From: Roseibium sp. HPY-6
GTDB lineage: Bacteria; Pseudomonadota; Alphaproteobacteria; Rhizobiales; Stappiaceae
Reading direction: 5' to 3'
Length of the DNA stretch: 64,000 bases
Assembly: GCF_040530035.1 (NCBI RefSeq)
Contig: NZ_JBEWCD010000002.1
Coordinates: 310,001 to 374,000 of the forward strand
Below, piece after piece: positions 56,039 to 64,000 of the stretch. The notes under the pieces are model-generated. The model was not told the origin of the DNA, searched no databases, and was given only the letters and a program-made list of their open reading frames with translations. Numbering within the stretch: position 1 is the first letter of the stretch; each line of letters starts with the position of its first letter. Both the position numbers and the translations under genes were made by a program.

Positions 56039-57442
56039 ATGTCCCAATATGATCTTGTCGTCATCGGAACGGGCCCGGGGGGGTATGTTTGTGCAATCAA
56101 GGCGGCTCAGCTCGGTCTGAAGACCGCTGTCATTGAAAAGCGCGCGACGCTTGGCGGCACCTGTCTCAACATCGGCTGTATCCCGTCCAAGGCGCTTCTC
56201 TATGCGTCGGAAATGTTCGAGGAAGCCGGTCACGGATTTGAAAAACTCGGGATCAAGGTCGCCAAACCAAAGGTCGATCTGCCGACCATGATGACGCACA
56301 AGTCCGATGTCGTGGACGCCAATGTCAACGGCGTCGCGTTTCTGATGAAGAAGAACAAGATCGATGTTCACACGGGAACGGGCAAGATCCTCGGAACCGG
56401 CAAGGTCGAAGTGACGGCCGAGGACGGCAGCACGACCGTCGTCGAGACCAAGAACATCGTCATTGCAACCGGCTCCGACGTCATGCCTTTGCCGGGTGTC
56501 GAAATTGACGAAAAGCAGATCGTCTCGTCCACCGGCGCGCTCGAGCTTGAAAAGATTCCAGGCAAGATGATCGTTGTTGGCGGCGGCGTCATTGGTCTTG
56601 AGCTCGGCTCTGTCTGGAACCGGCTGGGATCGGAAGTCACCGTGGTCGAGTTCATGGACAAGATCCTCGGACCGATGGACAGCGACGTTTCCAAGAACTT
56701 TCAGCGCATGCTGAAAAAGCAGGGAATGACTTTCAAGCTGTCCTCGAAGGTCACGGGTGTCGCGAAAAAAGGCAAGGGTCTTTCGGTGACGGTTGAGCCG
56801 GCAAAAGGTGGAGATGCGGAGGAAATCGAGGCTGACATCGTTTTGGTCGCCATCGGCCGCCGCCCTTACACCGAAGGCCTTGGCTTGGACACCGCCGGCG
56901 TCGCGCTGGACGACCGCGGCCGCGTGCAGATTGACGCACACTACAAGACCAACGTCGACGGAATCTACGCGATCGGTGATGTCGTTGCCGGTCCGATGCT
57001 GGCGCACAAGGCCGAGGATGAAGGTGTCGCCATTGCAGAAATCCTGGCAGGACAGGCCGGTCATGTGAACTACGATGTCATTCCGGGTGTCGTTTACACG
57101 CAGCCGGAAGTGGCTTCCGTCGGCAAGACGGAAGAGGAATTGAAAGCGGACGGCATCGAATACAAATCCGGCAAGTTCAATTTCTCCGCCAACGGCCGCG
57201 CCCGCGCGATGGCCCAGACGGACGGTTTCGTGAAGGTGCTCGCAGACGCCAAGACGGACCGTGTCCTGGGGGTTCATATCATCGGCTTTGGCGCCGGCGA
57301 AATGATCCATGAAGCCGCGGTTCTGATGGAGTTTGGCGGTTCCTCCGAAGATCTTGGCCGGACCTGTCATGCCCACCCGACCATGTCCGAAGCAGTCAAG
57401 GAAGCGGCAATGGCGACGTTCGCCAAGCCGATCCACTCCTGA
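56039..57442 (+). CDS. lpdA: Dihydrolipoyl dehydrogenase
   Basis: E3 component that reoxidises dihydrolipoyl groups with NAD. It is 467 residues long: FAD-binding VVIGTGPGGYVCAIKAAQLG at the start, redox cysteines C42 and C47 in GGTCLNIGCIPSK, an NAD-binding IVVGGGVIGLELGSVWNRLG, and the C-terminal active-site histidine in HAHPTMSEAVKEA. It closes the sucAB gene set, so this copy serves the 2-oxoglutarate dehydrogenase complex. A terminator follows. Confidence 0.98.
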   Translation: MSQYDLVVIGTGPGGYVCAIKAAQLGLKTAVIEKRATLGGTCLNIGCIPSKALLYASEMFEEAGHGFEKLGIKVAKPKVDLPTMMTHKSDVVDANVNGVAFLMKKNKIDVHTGTGKILGTGKVEVTAEDGSTTVVETKNIVIATGSDVMPLPGVEIDEKQIVSSTGALELEKIPGKMIVVGGGVIGLELGSVWNRLGSEVTVVEFMDKILGPMDSDVSKNFQRMLKKQGMTFKLSSKVTGVAKKGKGLSVTVEPAKGGDAEEIEADIVLVAIGRRPYTEGLGLDTAGVALDDRGRVQIDAHYKTNVDGIYAIGDVVAGPMLAHKAEDEGVAIAEILAGQAGHVNYDVIPGVVYTQPEVASVGKTEEELKADGIEYKSGKFNFSANGRARAMAQTDGFVKVLADAKTDRVLGVHIIGFGAGEMIHEAAVLMEFGGSSEDLGRTCHAHPTMSEAVKEAAMATFAKPIHS

Positions 57443-57474
57443 TCTTCAAGCCGCTCAGTTTTACAATTCCGAAC

Positions 57475-57512
57475 AAAGACGCTGCAGGTAACATTGCTTG
57501 CGGCGTCTTTTG
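57475..57512 (+). terminator. Terminator of the sucAB-lpd block
   Basis: AAAGACGC (57475-57482) pairs with GCGTCTTT (57503-57510); the inner GCAGG and CTTGC also pair (one G-T). TTG follows. It lies 32 bases after the lpdA stop. Confidence 0.75.
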
Positions 57513-57587
57513 TTTGTAAAGCCCAAGGCGTTGGCGCCTGTGCGAAGGGCGTTGCAATTGAGAGTGTCAAAGCGCTGGGGAATAATC

Positions 57588-59093
57588 GTGCACGAAGTCG
57601 ACAACACCGGCTTTAAGCAATCGCATGCCGTCGTCTGGCTGATTCTGGCGGTTTTGTCCGCGTTTGTCTTTTTCTGGCCCAATCACACGATCGCGCATGT
57701 CGACGACCTGTTCTTTGTTCCCTGGGCAGCCGAATATGCTGCGACCGGAAATCATATCAATCCGATGCTTGCCGTTCAGTTTCCCGGTCTTGAGAATTAT
57801 CACCTTTACACCCGCTTTCACCTGATATTGGCCGGCCTCTTTTTTGATTGGTTCGGAACGAGCAGATTGAGCGTGGTCGTCTATGAGTTTCTTTGCTTCT
57901 TTCTGACAACGCTTGCCTTCTCGGCCTTGTGCGTCGTGATCAGACTTCCGAAGGCCGCGCTTTTTGCGCCCTTGCTGTTCGCAGCGATGTATGTGGTCAC
58001 GGGTTTTCGGCTGGAAATTACCGCATGTATCTTCTGGGTCCTCGGACTGTTTCTGTTGTTTTGGGCCGCCAGCCGGCAGGATCATGAGGGGGCAGGCATT
58101 CGCGTGTCATCCTTGAGGACCGCGGCCAAACTCGCGCTTGCCTTTGCTCCGCTGGCTTCCCCCGCACTGTTCGCCTGGAGCCTCGGAGCGATCGTCATTC
58201 ATGACGTCTGGCGGATCGCTTTTCGGGAGGTGAGGATCGTTTCGCTTATCCTTGAAAACGCCGTAGCCCTGCTCCTGGGGCTTCTGATCTTTTCCATAAG
58301 CATCGATTTTCAGTACCGCGAATTTGTCGACCAGATCATTTTCCATGCGGCGCGCTCGACCGGTCACGGCATCAATGATGAATCGCTCGGGCGGGCGGCG
58401 GTTTTCGCAATCGTCGGGCTGGTGCTTGCGAGGTGGTCGCGGCCGGCAGCGCTGCTCTGCCTGATGCTGTCCGCCGGTCAGGGCCTTGCCGGTTTCCTTC
58501 ACGACAAGGTTCTTGTGCGCAACCTGGCGGCCAGTATGGTTTTTCTGGTCGCACTGGACGCAGTGACGGCAAGCCGGTTCGTCCGAGTCGCCTATGTGCT
58601 TTACACGCTTGTTTTTCTTGTTGTGTCCGCGAACTTCCTGATCTTTTACGCGATGTCGTCAAATGCAACGGGGCTTGAAAACGCGGTCAGGGATTATCAG
58701 CAGGATACGTCTTCGCAAAAGCGCGTCTTTGTCGACGAGACCATGGCACATCATTATCTCGATCATCAGACCCGGGATGCGATTTCGTGGACATGGGGCA
58801 GGAAGTTCCCGCTTGCGCGCGCAGAAGAACTGCATGAACTGCGCGAGGGTGAGGTCTGGTACCTCAGTCCTTACACGCTCTTTGCCTATCTGAAGGGACA
58901 TACGGCAATTGCGAAAGCGCTGGAAGCTGACGTGACTTACCGGCGCACGCCTCAACTGCCTTGTGTGATGGGGCGCCACTCCTGCCGCTTGCCTGCTGAT
59001 GGCTGGACAATGCTCCGTCTCGAACGGGATGGTGATCAGGTCAGGGTGACCGACTACGCTTCGGAGCGTGTGTTCCTCGTCCCGGTAAACTGA
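57588..59093 (+). CDS. GT-C-like multi-pass membrane protein
   Basis: A 501-residue protein with about ten hydrophobic segments between residues 12 and 370 and a soluble C-terminal part of about 130 residues. The first extracytoplasmic loop contains HVDDLFFVPWAAEY; an acidic pair in this position is typical of GT-C glycosyltransferases that use polyprenyl-linked sugars (inference). GTG 57588 is chosen because GGGGA lies about seven bases upstream; the frame is open to 57498 but the extra residues are basic and non-membrane. It stands alone after the lpdA terminator. Confidence 0.7.
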   Translation: MHEVDNTGFKQSHAVVWLILAVLSAFVFFWPNHTIAHVDDLFFVPWAAEYAATGNHINPMLAVQFPGLENYHLYTRFHLILAGLFFDWFGTSRLSVVVYEFLCFFLTTLAFSALCVVIRLPKAALFAPLLFAAMYVVTGFRLEITACIFWVLGLFLLFWAASRQDHEGAGIRVSSLRTAAKLALAFAPLASPALFAWSLGAIVIHDVWRIAFREVRIVSLILENAVALLLGLLIFSISIDFQYREFVDQIIFHAARSTGHGINDESLGRAAVFAIVGLVLARWSRPAALLCLMLSAGQGLAGFLHDKVLVRNLAASMVFLVALDAVTASRFVRVAYVLYTLVFLVVSANFLIFYAMSSNATGLENAVRDYQQDTSSQKRVFVDETMAHHYLDHQTRDAISWTWGRKFPLARAEELHELREGEVWYLSPYTLFAYLKGHTAIAKALEADVTYRRTPQLPCVMGRHSCRLPADGWTMLRLERDGDQVRVTDYASERVFLVPVN

Positions 59094-59100
59094 AGAAATG

Positions 59101-59880
59101 TCAGCCCGGCATTGTGGCTGTGATGACAAAGTGGGTTATTGAGAAAAAGAAGCGCCCGGACTGTGCAAGTTGGACCTGCTCTTCGGCCCACTCGGTTGCC
59201 TCCTCCTTCGACAACACACCCTTTCGTACGACGAATGGCTTCATGAGGAGGATCATCATGTTCGCCAGCCCATCCGGATGAAGGTCGGTGCTGGCGAACG
59301 GAACAGCGGTCACGCTGTCGACGCGAAAACCCGCCTTCCTCAAAATCGGTGGCAGCACGGCGGGAACGCAGCGTTCCACGAGGTGTTCGTCCCAGGTATC
59401 CAGCATTTTCCTCATGCGCCGCGGCTTGTCGCTGAACCAGGTGGTGGTATCCCAGTGCATGTCACCGACAACAAACCGGCCGCCAGGTTTCAGAATGCGT
59501 TTGGCTTCTGAAACTGCGCCTGGAAGATCGTCCAGATATTCGAAAACCTGCAGGGACACCGCCTTGTCGGCAGAGGCCGGATCGAGCGGCAAATGCGTGG
59601 CAGTGCCTTTGACGATCTCGACATTAGTGCATTGCGCACAACGCTTTAGCGCTGCGCCCCGCATGTCGTCGCTTGGGTCAATGCCTATGACCTTGCCTTC
59701 GGCGCCGATGGCGCGCGAGAGTTCCAGGGTCAGCATGCCGTTGCCGCAGCCGATATCCGCAATAACGTCCTCAGGTTTCGGCTGAAGTGCATCGAAAGAC
59801 GCGCGCCTGCGTCTTGAAAAATCCGCTCCCAGATAGGCTTCTTCCAGGAGCCGGGTCGTGCGTTCGTTGAATTGCAGCAT
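59101..59880 (-). CDS. Class I SAM-dependent methyltransferase
   Basis: A 259-residue methyltransferase of the UbiE/Methyltransf_11 style. Motif I reads VIADIGCGNGMLTLELS near residues 39-55, the acidic residue ending beta-2 is in VIGIDPSDDM, and the later strands contain ASADKAVSLQVFEYLDDLPGAVSEAKRILKPGGRFVVGD. The acceptor is unknown. It is 16 bases downstream of the MerR-type gene on the same strand, so it is probably co-transcribed with it. Confidence 0.9.
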   Translation of the reverse strand: MLQFNERTTRLLEEAYLGADFSRRRRASFDALQPKPEDVIADIGCGNGMLTLELSRAIGAEGKVIGIDPSDDMRGAALKRCAQCTNVEIVKGTATHLPLDPASADKAVSLQVFEYLDDLPGAVSEAKRILKPGGRFVVGDMHWDTTTWFSDKPRRMRKMLDTWDEHLVERCVPAVLPPILRKAGFRVDSVTAVPFASTDLHPDGLANMMILLMKPFVVRKGVLSKEEATEWAEEQVQLAQSGRFFFSITHFVITATMPG

Positions 59881-59896
59881 ATGAACACTGTCCGCT

Positions 59897-60319
59897 TCAG
59901 TGATTGTTCAGGCATTGGCCGTGATCGCCAAAGGCCTTCAGCACGTTGCATTCCGTCACCGTCTGGTCGCCCTGACAACTCACCGCGATCCGTTCAAGTT
60001 CCGCCTCAAGCTTTTTCAGATGAAGAATGCGTTCGCGCACCGACCTGAGCTGTTCGACTGCAATCCGGTCGGCTGCATCGCAAGGCCTGTCCGGATGCTG
60101 GCTGAGCTCGATCAGGTCGCGTACAGCCGGCATCGGAAGGCCGAGGTCCCGGCAATGCCTGATGAAACGCAGACGCTCGCGATCCGTTTCCCGGTACCGC
60201 CGTTGATTGCCCTCAGTGCGCATTGGCGGCTCGATCAGGCCTTCCTTTTCGTAGTAGCGGATTGTCGGGACCTTCACGCCGGTTTGTCTCGACAGCTCAC
60301 CGATTGAAAAATCCATCAA
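59897..60319 (-). CDS. MerR-family metal-responsive regulator
   Basis: A 140-residue MerR-type regulator. The winged helix is MDFSIGELSRQTGVKVPTIRYYEKEGLI, and the dimerisation helix carries HPDRPCDAADRIA, whose cysteine matches the metal ligand of ZntR/CadR/PbrR. The C-terminal loop adds further cysteines and histidines (SCQGDQTVTECNVLKAFGDHGQC). It is divergent from a cation diffusion facilitator gene, with a MerR-type promoter between, so it senses a soft divalent metal such as Zn, Cd or Pb (inference). Confidence 0.9.
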   Translation of the reverse strand: MMDFSIGELSRQTGVKVPTIRYYEKEGLIEPPMRTEGNQRRYRETDRERLRFIRHCRDLGLPMPAVRDLIELSQHPDRPCDAADRIAVEQLRSVRERILHLKKLEAELERIAVSCQGDQTVTECNVLKAFGDHGQCLNNH

Positions 60320-60326
60320 AAACCTC

Positions 60327-60357
60327 TTGAAGCTCTAGTCACTATAGGAATTAGAAA
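60327..60357 (+). promoter_or_regulatory. MerR-type promoter of the CDF gene
   Basis: TTGAAG (60327-60332) and TAGAAA (60352-60357) are separated by 19 bases, the long spacer typical of MerR-activated promoters. The spacer holds an imperfect dyad, CTCTAG-TCA-CTATAG (60333-60347), like ZntR/PbrR operators. Confidence 0.7.
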
Positions 60358-60399
60358 GGCCTGACAGGAAGAAATCAAGCGGTTCCGCGGAGTGAAATC

Positions 60400-61038
60400 A
60401 TGGGCGCGTGTTGCGCAAAGTCACAGCAACCATTTGATGGCATGTCGCGCGACTACCGCCGCCGTCTCTGGCTGGTGATCGCAATGAATGCGGCCATGTT
60501 CATTGTGGAAATGGCGGCCGGACAGGCAGCCGGGTCAAAGGCGTTGCAAGCCGATGCACTCGACTTTTTCGGGGATGCCGTGACATACGGAATTTCGCTG
60601 GCCGTGATCGGCGCATCCTTGAGAACACGCGCCCTTGCCGCATTGGCAAAAGGGGGCAGCCTGCTGCTCATGGGAATTTGGGTGGCGGTCTCAACGCTGT
60701 ATCAGGTTTTTGTGCTAGGAGTGCCCCAGGCTGGCGTGATGGGCTCGATTGGTTTTCTTGCGCTTGTTGTCAATCTCGCAAGCGTTCTGCTGCTGGTCCG
60801 CTACAAGGACGGCGATGCCAACGTTCGCTCCGTCTGGCTATGTTCGCGCAACGACGCAATCGGCAATGTCGCGGTGATGATTGCCGCTCTCGGTGTCTGG
60901 GGATCGGCAACGGCCTGGCCGGACCTGATTGTCGCAGGTCTGATGGCAACGCTCTTCGTGAGTTCGTCGGTTCAGATCTTGAACCAGGGCATTCGGGAGT
61001 TCCGGCAAAACAGTTTGCAGACCGCCTCCGCAGGATGA
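60400..61038 (+). CDS. Cation diffusion facilitator-type exporter, membrane domain only
   Basis: A 212-residue protein of the CDF superfamily. Six hydrophobic segments are present, with the metal-site stretches ALQADALDFFGDAVTYG (second helix) and CSRNDAIGNVAVM (fifth helix). The cytoplasmic C-terminal domain of typical CDF proteins (about 290-320 residues) is absent. The N-terminus starts MGACCAK, a possible metal-binding pair of cysteines. It faces a MerR regulator across a metal-type promoter, so it probably exports a divalent metal. Confidence 0.88.
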   Translation: MGACCAKSQQPFDGMSRDYRRRLWLVIAMNAAMFIVEMAAGQAAGSKALQADALDFFGDAVTYGISLAVIGASLRTRALAALAKGGSLLLMGIWVAVSTLYQVFVLGVPQAGVMGSIGFLALVVNLASVLLLVRYKDGDANVRSVWLCSRNDAIGNVAVMIAALGVWGSATAWPDLIVAGLMATLFVSSSVQILNQGIREFRQNSLQTASAG

Positions 61039-61047
61039 GACGCCTTG

Positions 61048-62013
61048 TCAGACCGTGCCACCACTTTTTTCCGAGCCGAGATGAACAAGCGTAATTTCGG
61101 GCGGAACACCGAACCGGATCGGCAGCAGGGAACAGCCGAGACCGCCTGATACGACAAGGTGCCTGGGTTCGGCGGTCAGGCCCAGATGCTTGCCAATGCT
61201 CGTTCCTTGCGTCCCGACAAAGTGCCCGTAAGCGTACTTGTTGCCGTGTTTTGCAGGATAACCTGGCCGGTATCCGAAGAAATTGATCTGGCCTCCGTGC
61301 GTGTGGCCGCTCACTGTGAGGCTGACACGCTCCGGCACTTCGTCGAAAATGTCCGGTTCGTGGGCCATTAGCAGTATTGGTGCATCGTCGGTGACCTGCG
61401 CGAGCGTGCTCGAAAGGTCGTCCACGCCGAGCCAGTTGCCACGCTTCAGTTTCCAGTTCGGAACGAGTGCAATCTGATCGTCCAATCCCGCAAGCCAGAA
61501 ACCTTTTCCGTCCTTTTCAAGCCGGACGGCACGATTCTGGTAGAGCGGAATGCCCGCATTCAGCAGCGCCTGGCCGTATTTTGTCGGTCCGCTTCCCGAT
61601 TGCTGTGCCTCCTCGTCATCCCACCAGTCGTGGTTCCCAAGGATGGCGTGTGTCCCAAGGGGCGCCGAGAACTTTGCAAAGCAGTCGGCCCAGGCCTGAG
61701 GCGGGATGGGGTCATACTGCATCCTGTGATCGGCCACATAGTCACCCAGCATGAGTATGATGTCGGGCTTCAAGGCGTTCGTGCGATCCACGATGTACTT
61801 GACCCGTTCAAGACCCATCCACGGATCGCAGATATGCGGGTCGGCGATGAGGGCTGCTGTGAGCTTCAGGTCCCGGGGCCATCGTGGCGGCGTCAGATGA
61901 TGGGGCTGAATGCGTAAGCGGAATGGTTCGATGCCGACAGCGTAGGCCGCTGTTGAGAGCGACCCCAGTGCGGCCGCTCCAAGTCCTTGCAGGAAAAGGC
62001 GTCTGGAAAACAT
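61048..62013 (-). CDS. Tat-exported metallophosphoesterase (YaeI-like)
   Basis: A 321-residue calcineurin-like phosphoesterase. A twin-arginine signal is visible (FSRRLFLQGLGAAALGSLS). Metal-binding motifs follow: D-P-H in LIADPHI, GDY, GNHDWW, AHEPD and SGHTHGGQ. The layout matches YaeI/LpxH-related phosphodiesterases that act on lipid or nucleotide substrates at the membrane; Tat export implies cofactor loading in the cytoplasm and a periplasmic place of action. It is convergent with the CDF gene. Confidence 0.9.
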   Translation of the reverse strand: MFSRRLFLQGLGAAALGSLSTAAYAVGIEPFRLRIQPHHLTPPRWPRDLKLTAALIADPHICDPWMGLERVKYIVDRTNALKPDIILMLGDYVADHRMQYDPIPPQAWADCFAKFSAPLGTHAILGNHDWWDDEEAQQSGSGPTKYGQALLNAGIPLYQNRAVRLEKDGKGFWLAGLDDQIALVPNWKLKRGNWLGVDDLSSTLAQVTDDAPILLMAHEPDIFDEVPERVSLTVSGHTHGGQINFFGYRPGYPAKHGNKYAYGHFVGTQGTSIGKHLGLTAEPRHLVVSGGLGCSLLPIRFGVPPEITLVHLGSEKSGGTV

Positions 62014-62125
62014 TGAAACTCAAATCTTCGCTGCTGAACATGTTTGTACCTATGGCACGATCAGCATTTCCAGTGGCTTAAGATGGGCAGGTTTCAGCAT
62101 TTTTTCAGGAGTTCGTGCGCGAGCC

Positions 62126-62152
62126 AAAAAAAAACCGCTGCCGAAGCAGCGG
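62126..62152 (-). terminator. Terminator of the small secreted-protein gene
   Basis: On the minus strand CCGCTGC, a TTCG tetraloop and GCAGCGG are followed by nine T residues (62134 to 62126). It lies 30 bases past the stop of the 78-residue protein. Confidence 0.92.
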
Positions 62153-62181
62153 TAGATTGATTGGAGCAAAAGAAACTTGGA

Positions 62182-62418
62182 TTACTCGGTTGGTTCCTCG
62201 ACAGGAACCGGCAGGATGACTTCTTCCTGCACAACCTCATCACTGAGGTCGTTGGTCGCGATCGCGATATTTGTATCAACTTCCGGAACGATTGTTGTGT
62301 CCGCGACAGACATTTTCTCGTCGGCTTTGGCAGTCTTGTTCCAGGAACAGGCGCTTGCCGGTACAATGGCGAACGCGGTCAGGGCAAGACCTGCAATAGC
62401 TGTGCTAATCAGACGCAT
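62182..62418 (-). CDS. Small secreted protein of unknown function
   Basis: A 78-residue protein. GGAGG precedes ATG 62418 at a good distance, and a strong terminator follows. Residues 1-23 are a signal peptide ending PASA; the mature N-terminus would be C24, so either signal peptidase I cleavage or a weak lipobox is possible. The mature part is acidic with many valines (VQEEVILPVPVEEPTE). No family recognised. Confidence 0.7.
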   Translation of the reverse strand: MRLISTAIAGLALTAFAIVPASACSWNKTAKADEKMSVADTTIVPEVDTNIAIATNDLSDEVVQEEVILPVPVEEPTE

Positions 62419-62537
62419 GATGAGCCTCCGTCTGTTGCTGCGCGGGACTGGCGCAGTAACACGTAGGGTAAAGCAAAAATGAAATCCGACAAGGAAAAAG
62501 CGGGTGGAAATTGATACCAAGGTTAAGATCGGAGCGT

Positions 62538-62942
62538 TTACTTTCTGTTTAGGTTGTAAGTTCTTTTCGTCTCAGGCTCCGACAAGTCATTGACAACGTT
62601 GACGACATGCGCGTCGAGCAGGCTTCCAAACGCACGCAGGGTGATCTTTTTGCTGCTCAGGAAACCGATCAGTACGACCTGAATTGCGCCATCAGAGCGC
62701 AGCTCCGCCTTGGTCCAGCCCCATTTGCAATCACGCGGAATGCAGGAAGTGAAGGCCCTGACGCGCACGAGCACCTGCTCGTTTTCGCATTTGCTTTCGA
62801 CTTCAATTCGGCTGATTTCCTTTGGTTCAGCGTCGGGATTGATCCAGATGCCGTCTTCTGGAAGCGGGCAATAGATCCGCTGCGCATGAGCGGTCATTGA
62901 GGACATTAACAGCAGTCCGGCAGCCAGAAACAAGAAGCGCAT
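62538..62942 (-). CDS. Secreted protein of unknown function
   Basis: A 134-residue protein. AGGAGA lies seven bases before ATG 62942; the frame is open to 63008 but the extra 22 residues are arginine-rich and lack support. Residues 1-20 are a signal peptide (LFLAAGLLLMSSMTAHA). The mature part has four cysteines (in IYCPLPE, SKCENE, SCIPRDC) that probably form two disulfides, with a GWTKAELRSDGAIQVV core. No family recognised. Confidence 0.7.
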   Translation of the reverse strand: MRFLFLAAGLLLMSSMTAHAQRIYCPLPEDGIWINPDAEPKEISRIEVESKCENEQVLVRVRAFTSCIPRDCKWGWTKAELRSDGAIQVVLIGFLSSKKITLRAFGSLLDAHVVNVVNDLSEPETKRTYNLNRK

Positions 62943-63098
62943 TCGTGTTCTCCTGCGATGCGAAAGCCGAAACAACGCTAGACGGCGCATCTTCAAACCG
63001 ATTCCCATCCTACGCGATCACCATGCATGCGACCAGAAATCGTTGGCGGTATGCTGAACACAATCGTCGATTCGCTGACGATCCAACAAGGTGCCGAC

Positions 63099-63602
63099 AT
63101 GCATTCAATCATGACAGAGCAGCTTGTGCTGCGTCCTCCGATGGCCGGTGATTTTGAAATCTACAAATCATTCTTCATGGACGCGGAGGCATCGCATTTT
63201 TACGGCGGACCGCTTCGGGTTGATCAGGCCTGGCGGGTATTGGCGGCTCACATCGGCCATTGGCACCTGCGCAGCTACGGCATCTGGATGATCGAGATGA
63301 AATCCACGGGCCAGGCCATCGGCGGCTGCGGATTTGTCTGGCCGGAAGGCTGGCCGAGGCGCGAACTTACCTGGTGGCTCCTCCCAGAAGCGCGGGGCAG
63401 GGGACTTGCCGCCGAAGCCTCAAGATCTGCCATTCGCCATGCCCATGAGGATTACCGATGGACGCGGGTCGAGACACACATGAACGACGACAATCACGCT
63501 GCAAGAGGTTTGGTTCGCAAGCTGAACGGAGTGGAAATTGCAAGAGAAGTCTTTCCGGACGGTCTCGTGCGTTCGGTCTACGAACTGCCGTGCCCGGATT
63601 GA
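63099..63602 (+). CDS. GNAT-family N-acetyltransferase (RimJ/RimL-like)
   Basis: A 167-residue acetyltransferase. It opens with TEQLVLRPPMAGDFEIYKSFF, and the acetyl-CoA site is seen as LLPEARGRGLAAEAS, with the late THMNDDNHAARGLVRKLNG typical of RimJ/RimL-like members. ATG 63099 has AAGGTG seven bases upstream; ATG 63111 and the open frame to 63027 are alternatives. It is convergent with xerC. Acetyl acceptor unknown. Confidence 0.88.
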   Translation: MHSIMTEQLVLRPPMAGDFEIYKSFFMDAEASHFYGGPLRVDQAWRVLAAHIGHWHLRSYGIWMIEMKSTGQAIGGCGFVWPEGWPRRELTWWLLPEARGRGLAAEASRSAIRHAHEDYRWTRVETHMNDDNHAARGLVRKLNGVEIAREVFPDGLVRSVYELPCPD

Positions 63603-63613
63603 GATCTGCTCAT

Positions 63614-64000
63614 CTACTTACGGGGATGAGCCTTGTCATAAGCGGCAAGCAGATGCGCACTGTCGACCTCTGTATAAATCTGCGTCGACGCCAGACTGGC
63701 GTGGCCGAGGAGTTCTTGTATCGTCCTGAGGTCGCCGCCTCCGGCAAGCAGATGTGTTGCGAATGAATGCCGCAAGGCGTGCGGCGTCGCGCTGTCCGGC
63801 AGACCGAGCGCGCCGCGCAGCTTTTCCATTGCGAGCTGGATCATCCGCGGGTTCAAAGGTCCACCCCGGGCACCCAGAAAAAGGGGACCGGTGGGGTCGA
63901 TCGCATAGGGGCAAAGCTTCATGTAAGCGCTGACCGCCTCGCAGACAGCTGGCAGGATCGGCACAATGCGCTCCTTTCTGCCCTTGCCGAGAATGCGCAT
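63614..64000 (-). CDS. xerC: Tyrosine recombinase XerC, C-terminal part (runs off the window)
   Basis: Catalytic domain of a Xer-type tyrosine recombinase that resolves chromosome dimers at dif. Visible: ILGKGRKERIVPIL with the catalytic lysine, HALRHSFATHLLAGGGDLRTIQELLGHASLASTQIYT with the H-x-x-R, later histidine and nucleophile tyrosine. The N-terminal domain and the first catalytic arginine lie beyond 64000. XerC rather than XerD is inferred from position beyond lpd in related genomes. Confidence 0.88.
   Translation of the reverse strand: MRILGKGRKERIVPILPAVCEAVSAYMKLCPYAIDPTGPLFLGARGGPLNPRMIQLAMEKLRGALGLPDSATPHALRHSFATHLLAGGGDLRTIQELLGHASLASTQIYTEVDSAHLLAAYDKAHPRK

Noticed and set aside
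55988-57436. 482-codon open frame antisense to lpdA
   Set aside because: Shadow of the conserved lpdA gene; no ribosome site or family resemblance.

Overview
The window looks like chromosomal DNA of a marine-type alphaproteobacterium of the Hyphomicrobiales, most like the Stappiaceae (Labrenzia/Roseibium group). That placement is an inference from gene order and protein style: sdhB; zapE-mdh-sucC-sucD-sucA-sucB-SDR-lpd; xerC beyond lpd; Omp19/Inh-type lipoprotein; bacterial Popeye-domain protein. No rRNA, tRNA, CRISPR array, transposase or prophage gene was recognised.

Layout. 1-7.8 kb: end of the sdh operon (sdhB), an RlaP-like nucleotidyltransferase/metallophosphoesterase pair, creD, a secreted MsrA, recQ and a lipoprotein. 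7.8-23.4 kb: accessory genes, namely a DUF2975 membrane protein, an SLC13/RCK permease, an NTF2-LuxR regulator, two exporters, LysR/MFS, amidase, Popeye protein, a two-gene ABC exporter, VOC protein, MarR-GNAT fusion and an unknown 294-residue protein. 23.4-30.1 kb: a cyanate module, with an ABC importer (Tat-exported binding protein, permease, ATPase) and cyanase transcribed away from a PAS/AAA+/Fis regulator whose AAA+ core has lost several residues needed for sigma-54 activation. 30.1-37.1 kb: POT transporter, Asp/Glu racemase-like protein and a visibly AT-richer three-gene patch (CTERM-anchored TLDc protein, unknown protein, LuxR regulator). 37.1-45.3 kb: YHS protein plus two-component system, acyltransferase, MAPEG protein, Omp19-like lipoprotein, a secreted RidA/hydrolase pair facing an OhrR-type regulator. 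45.3-57.5 kb: the TCA block. 57.5-64 kb: GT-C-like membrane protein, methyltransferase, MerR/CDF metal pair, Tat-exported phosphoesterase, small secreted proteins, GNAT, and the C-terminal part of xerC running off the right edge.

How genes work together. mdh, SucCD, SucA, SucB, Lpd and SdhB cover the 2-oxoglutarate to oxaloacetate half of the TCA cycle; the sucD-sucA gap is unusually rich in stem-loops. The cyanate module imports cyanate and hydrolyses it with bicarbonate to ammonia and CO2; its promoter region carries a perfect 11-bp inverted repeat. Several divergent pairs (lipoprotein/DUF2975, LysR/MFS, hydrolase/OhrR, MerR/CDF) have candidate operators between them.

Intergenic DNA between about 8 and 34 kb carries degenerate dispersed repeats of at least two kinds, which mark the accessory part of the window.
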